Below are positions 47,368 through 56,293 of a stretch of 59,202 nt of DNA, one piece after another (the first letter of the stretch is position 1; each line of letters begins with the position of its first letter). The notes beneath the pieces are model-generated. The model made no database searches and was not told the DNA's origin. It saw only the letters and a list, made by a program, of their open reading frames with translations. This DNA comes from Prevotella brunnea (GTDB taxonomy: Bacteria; Bacteroidota; Bacteroidia; Bacteroidales; Bacteroidaceae). The translations under genes were made by a program, and so were the position numbers. The DNA is taken from positions 1-59,202 of the forward strand of contig NZ_SDIK01000006.1 of NCBI RefSeq assembly GCF_008016795.1, in the 5' to 3' direction.

Positions 47368-49788
47368 ATGTTGAAAAAAGAACAACGAACGCAAAAGATT
47401 CTATCGGCTCCAGACTCTCTTTTCAAGGGATGCTTGCTAATGCTGACGATGCTGTTTCTAAGCATCTCTGCCACAAAGGCATACAACTGCACGAACACAA
47501 GCATAGATAAAGCCGAGGAAGGTAGCGTGACTCTTCAAGTTACAGATGCCTTAACGGGCGAACCCATAATAGGAGCCGTTGTGAAAGATAGCAACGGCAA
47601 GACATACGTCACCAACGAGTCGGGTACCTGCGCTATAAAGTTAGACGACAGCGGCAAGAAGGTGAAAATCACTGTCACATTCGTAGGTTACAAGAGTTAC
47701 ATTTCTTATGTGTCAGCACAAACACGCACACTGAACATCAAGTTAAAGGAAGACGTACAGCAATTAAGTGAAGTAACGGTGACATCAAAAAAGAGACACA
47801 CCAACATCATGCAGCAAGCCAAGGCCCTGGATCAAAGTATACTCGAAAAAGGTGGTGCCACCTCGTTGGCAAAAATGTTGGAGTCTATTCCTGGTGTGAG
47901 TTCTATCAGTGCCGGTAGTACGGTGGCTAAACCTGTTATTCAAGGTATGCACAGTAGCCGTATTCTATTGATGAACAACGGTGTTAAATTAGAGAGTCAG
48001 AGTTGGGGTAACGACCATGCACCAGAAATTGACTATACAGGTGCCAGCATGGTAGAGGTTGTAAAGGGTGCTGAATGTATTCGTTACGGTTTTGGCGCCA
48101 TGGGTGGTGTGGTATTGCTCAACGATGCGCCCCTGCCCTATGGACATAACAAGCCAATCGTGAAAGGAGTTACCAACATCGGCTATGACACCAACGCACG
48201 AGGAATAAGCGGTTCGGGAAGCATCGAAGTAGGTTGGAAGAATTTCGGTATGCGCCTGCACGGCAACTATACTCGTGGTGGTGATTACCATACGCCCGAA
48301 TACATCATGAACAACACGGGCTACAACAACATCAGCATGTCTGCCATGGGTGGTTTCGAAAACAAGCGCATCACGGCAACCGTGCTTACAAGTTTGTTCT
48401 ACCAACGCTCTGGCATCTATTTTGGCAGTCAAATATCCGACTTGGCGCAACTACAAGAACGATTCCGCATTGGTCGTCCAACAGAGTCGTCATTGCAACC
48501 ATTCAGTTATGAAATTGGCATACCCTTCCAGCAATCACAACACTTCACGCTGAAAGGCGAGATGAAATATCGCATCAACCCAAAGCAATCGCTGGATTTG
48601 ACGTTGTCGTTCCAACAAAATTTGCGACAGGAGTATGAGAACCGTATGAAAAAGGAGTGGAGCGTCATCCCGATGCAAGACCTCATATTGAAAACATACA
48701 AGGCCGACTTATCATATCGTGCCTCATGGAAGCCTTACAAAATGTCCACCTTTGCAGGCTTGGCAAATACATACCAAATAAACTACAACTTCCCAGGCAC
48801 GAAGAATCCTGCCTTTGTACCAAACTTTGCCGCTCTCACCATGGGTGGTTTCCTGTTGCAAAAGGCGACTTTCTTTGAAAAATTGCAATGCGAATTGGGC
48901 TTGCGTTACGACTTTAGAGTAATGAGCGTGAGCGGTTACACGACGTTGAACAAGTACGACTATTACGATGACTTCAAGGTTTACAGCAACTTCACCTCGA
49001 GCTTTGCTGCTCACTATCAGTTTAACGACAACTGGGACATGCGTGCGAATATAGGCTGGTCATGGCGTCCACCAGACATCAACGAGCTTTATGCCATCGG
49101 TCTTCAAGAAGGTTCTTACTGGGTAGTGGGCAATAGAAACCTAAAGAGTGAGCGTGGCTGGAAGTCCATCTTAGGCGCAAGGTATCGCAACACATGGGTA
49201 TCTGTAGAACCAAGCCTGTTCTACCAACACATCAACAGTTATATATACGACCATATCGGCTATGGCGCTAATCGTTTTCATAACAGTCCAAGCGGAAAAT
49301 ACGCCAAGTTTATGTACGATCAGGACGATGTAAGGCTGTATGGTGGCGATATAGAAGCTACAGTAAATCCCATTAAAGGACTCAGTATCGTGGCAAAGGG
49401 CGAATGGATATTCGCACGCAACATTACACGAAACGACTGGTTGCCTTTCATGCCATCAGACAAGTATGGGCTGTCAGCCAACTATGAACATGTCTTCGGT
49501 GTAGAGAAAAAGATAAAGGCATCGTTCTCTCTCACTGGCAACTATGTCACGAAACAGGAACGTTTCGACCCCAACAAGGATTTAGTGGCAGTATCGCCCG
49601 ACCCTTACTTCTTGCTTGGCACCACAGCAGACGTTGCCTTCAAGCTGTCCAACAACAGGGAAATAAAGGTAATGTTGGTAGGCGATAACATCCTCAACAC
49701 ATTATATAAAGAATATACAGACCGATTTAGATATTATGCGCACGAACGTGGCATGAACTACTCTTTGCGCACAATCATTAAATTTTAA
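47368..49788 (+). CDS. TonB-dependent outer-membrane receptor
   Basis: The 806-residue receptor should import a scarce ligand across the outer membrane with energy from TonB. A signal segment (about 22-38) is followed by a carboxypeptidase-regulatory-like domain (about 50-125, 'VTLQVTDALTGEPIIGAVV'). The plug (about 145-245) has 'MLESIPGVSS', 'RILLMNNGVKLESQSWGNDHAPEID' in broken form (RILLMNNGV, SWGNDHAPEID) and 'VVKGAECIRYGFGAMGGVV'. The barrel ends with a terminal Phe ('YSLRTIIKF'). The plug and the 'DNILNTLYKEYTDRFRYYAHE' region (DNILN, DRFRYYA) resemble ZnuD-like metal receptors; this is by eye. Three lipoprotein genes follow at once. Confidence 0.9.
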   Translation: MLKKEQRTQKILSAPDSLFKGCLLMLTMLFLSISATKAYNCTNTSIDKAEEGSVTLQVTDALTGEPIIGAVVKDSNGKTYVTNESGTCAIKLDDSGKKVKITVTFVGYKSYISYVSAQTRTLNIKLKEDVQQLSEVTVTSKKRHTNIMQQAKALDQSILEKGGATSLAKMLESIPGVSSISAGSTVAKPVIQGMHSSRILLMNNGVKLESQSWGNDHAPEIDYTGASMVEVVKGAECIRYGFGAMGGVVLLNDAPLPYGHNKPIVKGVTNIGYDTNARGISGSGSIEVGWKNFGMRLHGNYTRGGDYHTPEYIMNNTGYNNISMSAMGGFENKRITATVLTSLFYQRSGIYFGSQISDLAQLQERFRIGRPTESSLQPFSYEIGIPFQQSQHFTLKGEMKYRINPKQSLDLTLSFQQNLRQEYENRMKKEWSVIPMQDLILKTYKADLSYRASWKPYKMSTFAGLANTYQINYNFPGTKNPAFVPNFAALTMGGFLLQKATFFEKLQCELGLRYDFRVMSVSGYTTLNKYDYYDDFKVYSNFTSSFAAHYQFNDNWDMRANIGWSWRPPDINELYAIGLQEGSYWVVGNRNLKSERGWKSILGARYRNTWVSVEPSLFYQHINSYIYDHIGYGANRFHNSPSGKYAKFMYDQDDVRLYGGDIEATVNPIKGLSIVAKGEWIFARNITRNDWLPFMPSDKYGLSANYEHVFGVEKKIKASFSLTGNYVTKQERFDPNKDLVAVSPDPYFLLGTTADVAFKLSNNREIKVMLVGDNILNTLYKEYTDRFRYYAHERGMNYSLRTIIKF

Positions 49789-49792
49789 AAAA

Positions 49793-51298
49793 ATGAAGTT
49801 ACAATATAAGACAATAATGCGATTAACTATTTTAGCTGTAGGATGCTGCTGCATGCTTGCCGCATGTTCTACCGATAATGTTGATGATTTCTTGAAGAAA
49901 ATAGTAAAAGCTCCTCCTGCTTCTATCGAGTACAATGGCAAGGGACACTCACAGATATACGCAGTAAGTGCCGTACTTAGAATGGGGTTCAAGGGTGAAA
50001 ATATAAAGGTTGGAAACTTTGGTGCCGACAACAGTATAGACAACACATACGAACAAGACTCGTACAACATGATAAGCGTGAACACGGATAAACCGACAGA
50101 CTATCCGCTCATGCAACAAATTGAGATAAGTAAGGACGACAATGGGCAAATGCAAATTACCAGTCAGCGTGACCATTTTGATGTAGTTGCATCAGATGAC
50201 GTTTATTACGGACTTGAGCTTACGTATTATGGAGCTAACCACCAACAAATTAATGCTGAGTTCATACAGTTCTATTACAAGAAAAACGGCGACCCAGACC
50301 TCGACAACTCCACACTGGTACAACACCAACACTTCTTTACTATTGGCAACGAAGTATTGGAACACAGTTACACCATAGATGGTAAAACCGTATCCAAGAA
50401 CAGTAAGCAGGGTTTTTATCCACACACACTGGATGAAAAATCCACTTATTATCCAGAGCTTACTTTTGAAATGGAGGGCGACAAGTTAAAGAGCTGCGAC
50501 ATCACCACTACCAATGCGCTGCTTGCACCTGAAAGTGGGAAAAAATCAGATATCATGCCGTATGACAGCACTCTGATAGACAAGGCGATAAATATATTCC
50601 CTACGCTGAAAAGAAATCAAGCCACATGGACTGAAAATGGTTATAAATTCTTTCAAACACTCACCATGCAACATGCGGCAGAACTTGCTAACAAGTTGTT
50701 TACTTACCAATACCGAGATACCGACCCGTTTGAGAAACAATTGGGATATGAATATCAAGAAGGTAGCGGTGACGGCGGTGTAGTTGACGATGGCACAAAT
50801 GCACTGAGACAAAGACAAGGTGATTTCGTGGAATTGCTGCATCAATGCCGGAGAATAGGTACGGGTCCAAACAATTTAGACAGAATGGGATTCAAGGGAG
50901 TGCTGCAATTTAATCAAGCCAACACCGAATTTGCTATGCAAATAAGCCTATGCAACATCGTATCACAAATGGATAAATCAAAGAATGCCATTTGGCCCAA
51001 ATATGGAAATGATAATCCAGATGCCAACTCAAAGACTTGTTTCGAAATTCCAACATTCGGAAATGGAGATGGTAGAGGACTTTATAATTTTAATGAAATA
51101 AAATCAGAATGGAGTAATCACGATATTGATATTCCTTTAACATTCCGCGTCATTGCGGACATGAAAGATGGAGACGAGAAGTTCGTGGAAGATTTCAAAA
51201 AGTTCTATCCTCACATGGATACGAATGAAATCAAGAATTATTTCTTCAATCCACAATATTTGCTGTCAAGGAATCGCAAGAGTATATTCGTCATGTAG
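49793..51298 (+). CDS. Lipoprotein of the TonB receptor locus (1)
   Basis: I do not recognise the family of this 501-residue protein. It has a lipoprotein signal with lipobox LAAC (Cys at about 24), followed by an acidic stretch. It is 4 bp after the receptor gene, so very likely cotranscribed. A 'QHQHFF' stretch near 180 and 'LFTYQYRDTDPFE' near 305 are notable; the latter resembles 'LFEYAYRDTWHQ' in the next lipoprotein, so the two may share a domain. A surface-exposed partner of the receptor that captures its ligand is inference from position. Confidence 0.7.
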   Translation: MKLQYKTIMRLTILAVGCCCMLAACSTDNVDDFLKKIVKAPPASIEYNGKGHSQIYAVSAVLRMGFKGENIKVGNFGADNSIDNTYEQDSYNMISVNTDKPTDYPLMQQIEISKDDNGQMQITSQRDHFDVVASDDVYYGLELTYYGANHQQINAEFIQFYYKKNGDPDLDNSTLVQHQHFFTIGNEVLEHSYTIDGKTVSKNSKQGFYPHTLDEKSTYYPELTFEMEGDKLKSCDITTTNALLAPESGKKSDIMPYDSTLIDKAINIFPTLKRNQATWTENGYKFFQTLTMQHAAELANKLFTYQYRDTDPFEKQLGYEYQEGSGDGGVVDDGTNALRQRQGDFVELLHQCRRIGTGPNNLDRMGFKGVLQFNQANTEFAMQISLCNIVSQMDKSKNAIWPKYGNDNPDANSKTCFEIPTFGNGDGRGLYNFNEIKSEWSNHDIDIPLTFRVIADMKDGDEKFVEDFKKFYPHMDTNEIKNYFFNPQYLLSRNRKSIFVM

Positions 51299-51465
51299 AA
51301 TCCAGCTAAATGGAAGTCATTTGCTCATCATCATTCCTCACACATAGCTGACACGTTCTCCTAACTAAGGAAAAATTACATACACGGCTAAGAGGAGTGA
51401 GAGTATGTAGCAAAGTGCCAATTATACTAAACTATCTAATCAAGAAATTTACATAAAAAAATAAA

Positions 51466-52923
51466 ATGAAAAAATATAGTTTTTGCTTCGTTCTTATATT
51501 GATGCTATGTACATCATGCGATGATTTCATCTTTGGTAACATGAACATCAATTACAACGAAAATCCACTTGAATACAAAGAAGTACCACACAGCGGTGCG
51601 GATGCCATGGTTGACAGCTTGAAGAAAAAAGCTCCCTTTGGTGACACCATGAGTAATCCCGACCAAGATGGCGCATTCAACAACTGGGCTCGCTGCTTAG
51701 TCATGTTCAAGGAAGGACACTCACACGGTGATGAGAAATTTCATGGCAATTATGTTTACCCAGCAGCGCCATGGAGACAAGAAGAATTTGTCATAGTAGA
51801 AAACAACTCACAAAAATTTCCAACTGTAAAGGTGGAGTGGGAAAAGAGTATTCAAACTGTTTTTGAGAAGAAGTTAGGAAAACCTACTCCCCAGCAACCT
51901 TACATTCGCCTTATAGGTGGAGATAAAAACCTTTGGGGTATATGCCTGTACTTCTTGGATAAAGATGGAAAGCTGCTTAATGATGAGATATACAAGCACT
52001 CTGATGAGTATCAAATATTCTTTACCATTAGCGACGTGGACGATAAGGGTAATCCATACAAGATTGAAGACTGTAGAGGTACATGGGAAGTTGACAAAAA
52101 TGGGAAAGATGGCAAAGTTGACGAGCATCCTGTCGTATCACCTTATTTCGAAGGAGTAGATAAGGACGAAACTTTAGGTCACGATATTATCATGCGTAGA
52201 CAAAATGCAACCAAGAATTTGTTTGAATATGCCTACCGTGACACATGGCATCAGAATGCCATGGCTGACGGTATGCGCGAGTTTTACAACATTAGGTTGC
52301 TGCCACCCCTTGATGCCACCGATGCTAATTCATGCGTTTCCTATGACAAGGACTGTGTAGGGCTAAAAGGACATATCAACTTTTACTATGAAGCTAACGA
52401 GCCTTCATCTAATTTTAGACCTGAAATAGATGGACGATATGGGTCTGGAGAGAAAAAAGACACATGGCCTTTCATGGTAAAAGGTTTTTCTGGTGAGTCT
52501 GTAGTATATAGCCGTCCTTCATATATATTGCCATACTTCTATCTTTCCGTAAGAGTAATGAAATGTCAAAAGGGAAAGAAGGCATACATTCCTAAGGCTA
52601 CTATTGCCAACAAGGAACTGGACTATGCTGGATTTTGGGACGGGATGAAGAGTGAAAAAGCCTGCGCGCCATTCTATAATCCTTTCTGGCAATCGAAGAA
52701 TACGACCCTTGAGGTTCCAGAATGGAAAGAGCTTATACGCTTTAACATACCTATCAAAGTGTATTGCAATAGGTTCGATTCCGACCCAACAAACGTTTCT
52801 CCAGCAGAACCATATTATTTCTACTTAGGCAGAGAGATTGGATTAACTGGAAAACAAGCATACGATGCAAGCCAAAATGTAAAGACGCATGGCTTTGGCG
52901 CATTTGGAAACTGGTTTCTTTAA
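51466..52923 (+). CDS. Lipoprotein of the TonB receptor locus (2), His-rich motif
   Basis: This 485-residue lipoprotein has a lipobox CTSC (Cys at about 18) followed at once by DD, an acidic pattern seen in surface-exposed Bacteroidota lipoproteins. Near residues 82-96 it has 'FKEGHSHGDEKFHGNY', with three His and acidic neighbours that could hold a metal. No named family is recognised. It lies 167 bp after the first lipoprotein, in a gap where I see no promoter box, and shares the 'YRDT' segment with it. Confidence 0.68.
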   Translation: MKKYSFCFVLILMLCTSCDDFIFGNMNINYNENPLEYKEVPHSGADAMVDSLKKKAPFGDTMSNPDQDGAFNNWARCLVMFKEGHSHGDEKFHGNYVYPAAPWRQEEFVIVENNSQKFPTVKVEWEKSIQTVFEKKLGKPTPQQPYIRLIGGDKNLWGICLYFLDKDGKLLNDEIYKHSDEYQIFFTISDVDDKGNPYKIEDCRGTWEVDKNGKDGKVDEHPVVSPYFEGVDKDETLGHDIIMRRQNATKNLFEYAYRDTWHQNAMADGMREFYNIRLLPPLDATDANSCVSYDKDCVGLKGHINFYYEANEPSSNFRPEIDGRYGSGEKKDTWPFMVKGFSGESVVYSRPSYILPYFYLSVRVMKCQKGKKAYIPKATIANKELDYAGFWDGMKSEKACAPFYNPFWQSKNTTLEVPEWKELIRFNIPIKVYCNRFDSDPTNVSPAEPYYFYLGREIGLTGKQAYDASQNVKTHGFGAFGNWFL

Positions 52924-52975
52924 TTCATATAAATTATATACAACTAAAATATAAAAACAAATAAACAAAAAAGAT

Positions 52976-54361
52976 ATGAAAAAAATAAATTACACCTTGA
53001 TATTAGCGTTCATCGCATTATCCACCCTTTTCACAGCATGCCAGAGAGATGGCGACATGCCAGACAGAACTGATGCTAATTCAACAGTGGATCACCTCAT
53101 TTTCAAAGAAGTTTTTTACATTGGTTACTGCACTTATAGGGATTTGTCTTCCATGGGCTTCAAAAGCCAATATAGCAGATACGAGGATGCCAACTATCTA
53201 GTGATATACAATCCTACCAATCAACCGATATCGCTTGCCAACATGGCACTCGCATATCATGCCGTTGACCCAAGTATCCAATTTTCGTTCCAAAAGGACG
53301 GAGCTGGAGATTTTACCAAACGGTATTATGGCATTGGAGGAATGTCGTACTTCCCCAACAATCCTGTAACAAAAAAACCACATATCATAGAGCCGGGCGA
53401 CAGTGTCATTGTAGTGAAGTATGCGTGTGATCACAAGAAGAAATTCCTTGCCGAGAATGAGATCACAGAAGAAGAGGCAAAGAAAGATTACTATGGCTGG
53501 GAGGCTCTGCCCGACTATAGTAAACTTCCAAAGGACAAGACCTTTGAATTGTGCAACCAGCATTCACCGAAAAACGGAATGTGCGACCCTAACGACAAAT
53601 TTGACAACAAGGATATTCCAAACATGCGTGATCTTGTTTTGTGGGATGAACTTCCATTTAAGGGACCAAGCCAGAGTATGCGCATGGCTTTGGTGAAGCT
53701 CCCTGATGGCGATGCATCCAAACCTCATACCAAAGACGAAAATGGATTTTATCCTGACGAATCGCCACGCTCTCGCAACAATTGGTATCGACTATATGAT
53801 TTGTATGGAACCGAGCAGGACCAAATTAATGACGAGACAGATCCGCTGAAGAAAAGGGAACTGGAAAAGAACAGAAAATACCCAACGGCATACTACCACA
53901 TGATATATAACACAACTGGTATGGGAGGCATTAATGCTATTGAGCTGAATTACAATTGGGTTGTCGACTTCCTTACCATTTGTCCTTCGACAGAGAAGAA
54001 AATGGACTTGCTGACAGGTCCAAGCTCTGTAACAGTATATGATGCAACAGGACACCCCGTAATGGAAGGAACAGAAGAAAAGAAAGAAAAAGTATGGTGG
54101 TACGATAGAGGAACGGCAAGTGTCTGCAATCGGATATTTGGAATTAATGACTTTTCTAATCCGTCATTCGATCCTTCGCAATTACAAGGTGCGCTGATTC
54201 GTCGTAGCAATGGAAAGGGATTTGTAGCCGAGATGAGTTCTGCACTGAACTACACGAAAGGTGTACCATCACTGTGCAGACGCGACAGCAATGGAAAGCC
54301 GTTAGACATGACTGCATATTGGAAAGTCAACTCCATCAATGCACGTACCAAGAAGAAATAA
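52976..54361 (+). CDS. DUF4876-like lipoprotein
   Basis: The 461-residue lipoprotein has lipobox FTAC (Cys at about 22) and then a domain with 'LIFKEVFYIGYCTY', 'NYLVIYNPTNQPISLANMALAY' broken here as YLVIYNPTNQPISL and ANMALAY, and 'HIIEPGDSVIVVKYA', resembling DUF4876 and the lamin-tail type beta sandwich. Function unknown. It follows the second lipoprotein by 52 bp and is itself followed by a decayed copy of its own start. Its place beside a TonB receptor suggests a surface role in uptake. Confidence 0.72.
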   Translation: MKKINYTLILAFIALSTLFTACQRDGDMPDRTDANSTVDHLIFKEVFYIGYCTYRDLSSMGFKSQYSRYEDANYLVIYNPTNQPISLANMALAYHAVDPSIQFSFQKDGAGDFTKRYYGIGGMSYFPNNPVTKKPHIIEPGDSVIVVKYACDHKKKFLAENEITEEEAKKDYYGWEALPDYSKLPKDKTFELCNQHSPKNGMCDPNDKFDNKDIPNMRDLVLWDELPFKGPSQSMRMALVKLPDGDASKPHTKDENGFYPDESPRSRNNWYRLYDLYGTEQDQINDETDPLKKRELEKNRKYPTAYYHMIYNTTGMGGINAIELNYNWVVDFLTICPSTEKKMDLLTGPSSVTVYDATGHPVMEGTEEKKEKVWWYDRGTASVCNRIFGINDFSNPSFDPSQLQGALIRRSNGKGFVAEMSSALNYTKGVPSLCRRDSNGKPLDMTAYWKVNSINARTKKK

Positions 54362-54419
54362 TAGTTGAGATATACAAGAATAACGAAACAACAATAATTG
54401 ATATAAATGAGACAAGCAA

Positions 54420-54694
54420 ATGAAGAATATGATGCTATGCGCCTTGGCAGCAATTGCGCTTTTCGCAAACTGTACACGTGACGGACAGCCAGAAGAAAAG
54501 AAAAATACCGCTGAAACAGAAAGCGCAGACCTGATTATAAAGGACATTTACTATGCTGGAGATTTCGTGGAGACACCCTACGGCAACAAATCTGAAGAAA
54601 CGGATGACAAGTTTATTTCCATAACCTAACCGACCATTACATAAGTCTTGAGAACATGGCTTTGGCACTCTGTCAGTGTATATGGACAATATAA
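54420..54694 (+). pseudogene. Decayed second copy of the DUF4876-like lipoprotein
   Basis: The frame opens with a lipoprotein signal (lipobox FANC), 'CTRDGQPEEK' and 'DLIIKDIYYAG', then stops after 70 codons. In the next frame 'NLTDHYISLENMALAL' continues, matching 'NPTNQPISLANMALAY' of the intact neighbour. A small deletion near 54615 explains the shift. After 54694 no more homology is seen, so this is a shifted and truncated duplicate. Confidence 0.75.
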
Positions 54695-54766
54695 GTTCTA
54701 CCTTCATCTGCTAAACATCATGAAATAGGTTTTACCTAAATATGTTTAATTTAATGTTTTTATAGT

Positions 54767-55762
54767 ATGAGAAAAATTTACATGTTAACAATGAGCCTGT
54801 TCGTTTGCATGGGTGCATTAGCAGACAACGTAAACGGCACTATTGGTGATAATTTGAAATGGACGTTTACCAATGATGGCACACTTACCATTAGCGGAAC
54901 TGGAGAGATGCAACACGCAGATGGTAACTCAGAGTATGCGTGGGGAACAGACAACCACACATTAAACCGTTCCTTAATCAAAAAGGTAGTGGTGGAAGAG
55001 GGGGTAACAAGCCTTGGCGAATACATCTTCTGGGATTGTCAAAGCCTTACGGAAGTAAAATTACCAAACTCACTGACTGTACTAAGGAAAGAATGTTTCA
55101 AACATTGTTCTGTCCTTAGGTCCATAACATTACCCGATAACATCACATTAATTGGCGAGAGTGCCTTTGAAGAGTGCAAGGCTTTAGAGACTGTTACTTT
55201 CCCGAAAAATCTAAAGGAAATAAACGCTAAAGCATTCTACAACTGCAATCTTAAGAAGGTAGATCTTTCACAAACACAAGTAGAAACAATTGGCATGGGA
55301 GCTTTTGCTCACAATGTTCAATGTGAAGAGGTATATTTGCCAAAGACGCTCAAAACGTTCTTTGGTACCGATGAGGGTGCTTTTGGTGACTGCAACAAAA
55401 TAAAGAAAGCAGTATGCCTTGCTGTAAATCCACCCCAAACCCTTGATGGAGGTGAAGACTTTATCAATGGAGGCATCAAAATGGATCCTGTTGATTGGGT
55501 AAACATTTTCACTGGCTTTGATGACGATTTTGTATTGGAAGTGCCAGCAGGAAGCGAGGATAAATACAGAAGCGCAAACGGCTGGAAAAATGCAGCCAAC
55601 AACATTGCTACTGGTATCCATGGTGTTAAGGCGTCTCAGGGAAAGGTTGGTGTATACGACATCACTGGCAAGAGATACATGAACCATGCTGATGCACAAA
55701 CAGTCAACACATTGCAACGTGGCGTTTATATCATCAATGGAAAAAAAGTGTTAGTTAAATAA
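54767..55762 (+). CDS. BspA-like leucine-rich repeat surface protein
   Basis: The 331-residue protein has a signal peptide (1-19, ending ALA), a short N-terminal beta domain, and four to five LRR_5-type units (about 68-190; marks: LGEYIFWDCQSLTEVKLP, KECFKHCSVLRSITLP, GESAFEECKALETVTFP). The C-terminal tail 'VYDITGKRY' to 'GVYIINGKKVLVK' is of the type IX secretion kind seen in two other genes here. BspA-like proteins bind host or bacterial surfaces. It follows the decayed lipoprotein by 72 bp. Confidence 0.82.
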   Translation: MRKIYMLTMSLFVCMGALADNVNGTIGDNLKWTFTNDGTLTISGTGEMQHADGNSEYAWGTDNHTLNRSLIKKVVVEEGVTSLGEYIFWDCQSLTEVKLPNSLTVLRKECFKHCSVLRSITLPDNITLIGESAFEECKALETVTFPKNLKEINAKAFYNCNLKKVDLSQTQVETIGMGAFAHNVQCEEVYLPKTLKTFFGTDEGAFGDCNKIKKAVCLAVNPPQTLDGGEDFINGGIKMDPVDWVNIFTGFDDDFVLEVPAGSEDKYRSANGWKNAANNIATGIHGVKASQGKVGVYDITGKRYMNHADAQTVNTLQRGVYIINGKKVLVK

Positions 55763-55773
55763 CACACTCATTT

Positions 55774-55885
55774 ATCCCCACCTATAGAATGTATTAAAGA
55801 TGTACCTAAGAAAAACGTGCATAGAGACAATAAATTCCGTGCATCATAAAACAAAAGTTATTCTATACATACTGGAGGTGGGGAT
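55774..55885 (+). terminator. Terminator with a 92-nt loop after the LRR gene
   Basis: ATCCCCACCT (55774-55783) and AGGTGGGGAT (55876-55885) form a perfect GC-rich 10-bp stem followed by a T-run. The loop is 92 nt, far longer than normal, so the stem may have been split by an insertion or the RNA has a second structure inside. Confidence 0.55.
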
Positions 55886-55954
55886 TTTTTATTTTATCAA
55901 ATTTACCTTAGGCGATACCTCGTGTTACACAAAAACACAAGATAAAAAAGACTA

Positions 55955-56009
55955 TTGCTGTCCGTTAAAACTTTTTGAGCCTAAAAAATTAGGGCAGGAT
56001 TCCTCCTGA
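55955..56009 (+). mobile_element. Half copy of the MITE
   Basis: TTGCTGTCCGTTAAAAC starts a ~55-bp stretch that matches the right half of the 45674-45815 MITE read in reverse (shared GGATTCCTC near the end). The other terminus is absent. It lies in the 531-bp gap before the C10 protease; the open frame at 55800-56009 is not a gene. A lone TTGATAATC-type box (56044-56054) follows without clear 22-bp units. Confidence 0.65.
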
Positions 56010-56293
56010 CTTCGTCAATTTTTCAAGATATATTTGTAATTTCCTGATAATCAATGCTTATCATTGTTACTTAGGGTGACGTGCAAAAAGGTGAGTAAAA
56101 TAGCAAGCTCGACCCCTTTACGAGAAATAACCTGATTTTTTACATTCTTGCCAAGAAGTATTGGATGATTTATATTTCTGGGTGACACGAAGACGAAGTC
56201 AGGAAAAAAGCAGTGGAAGTACAGAGAAAGGAAAGATGAATTACACACTTTTAAGGACACTACCAGAATTATTTTTATACTAATAAATTAAAT

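Noticed and set aside
55800..56009. Open frame of 69 codons before the C10 protease
   Set aside because: It lies in the terminator loop and the MITE half copy.
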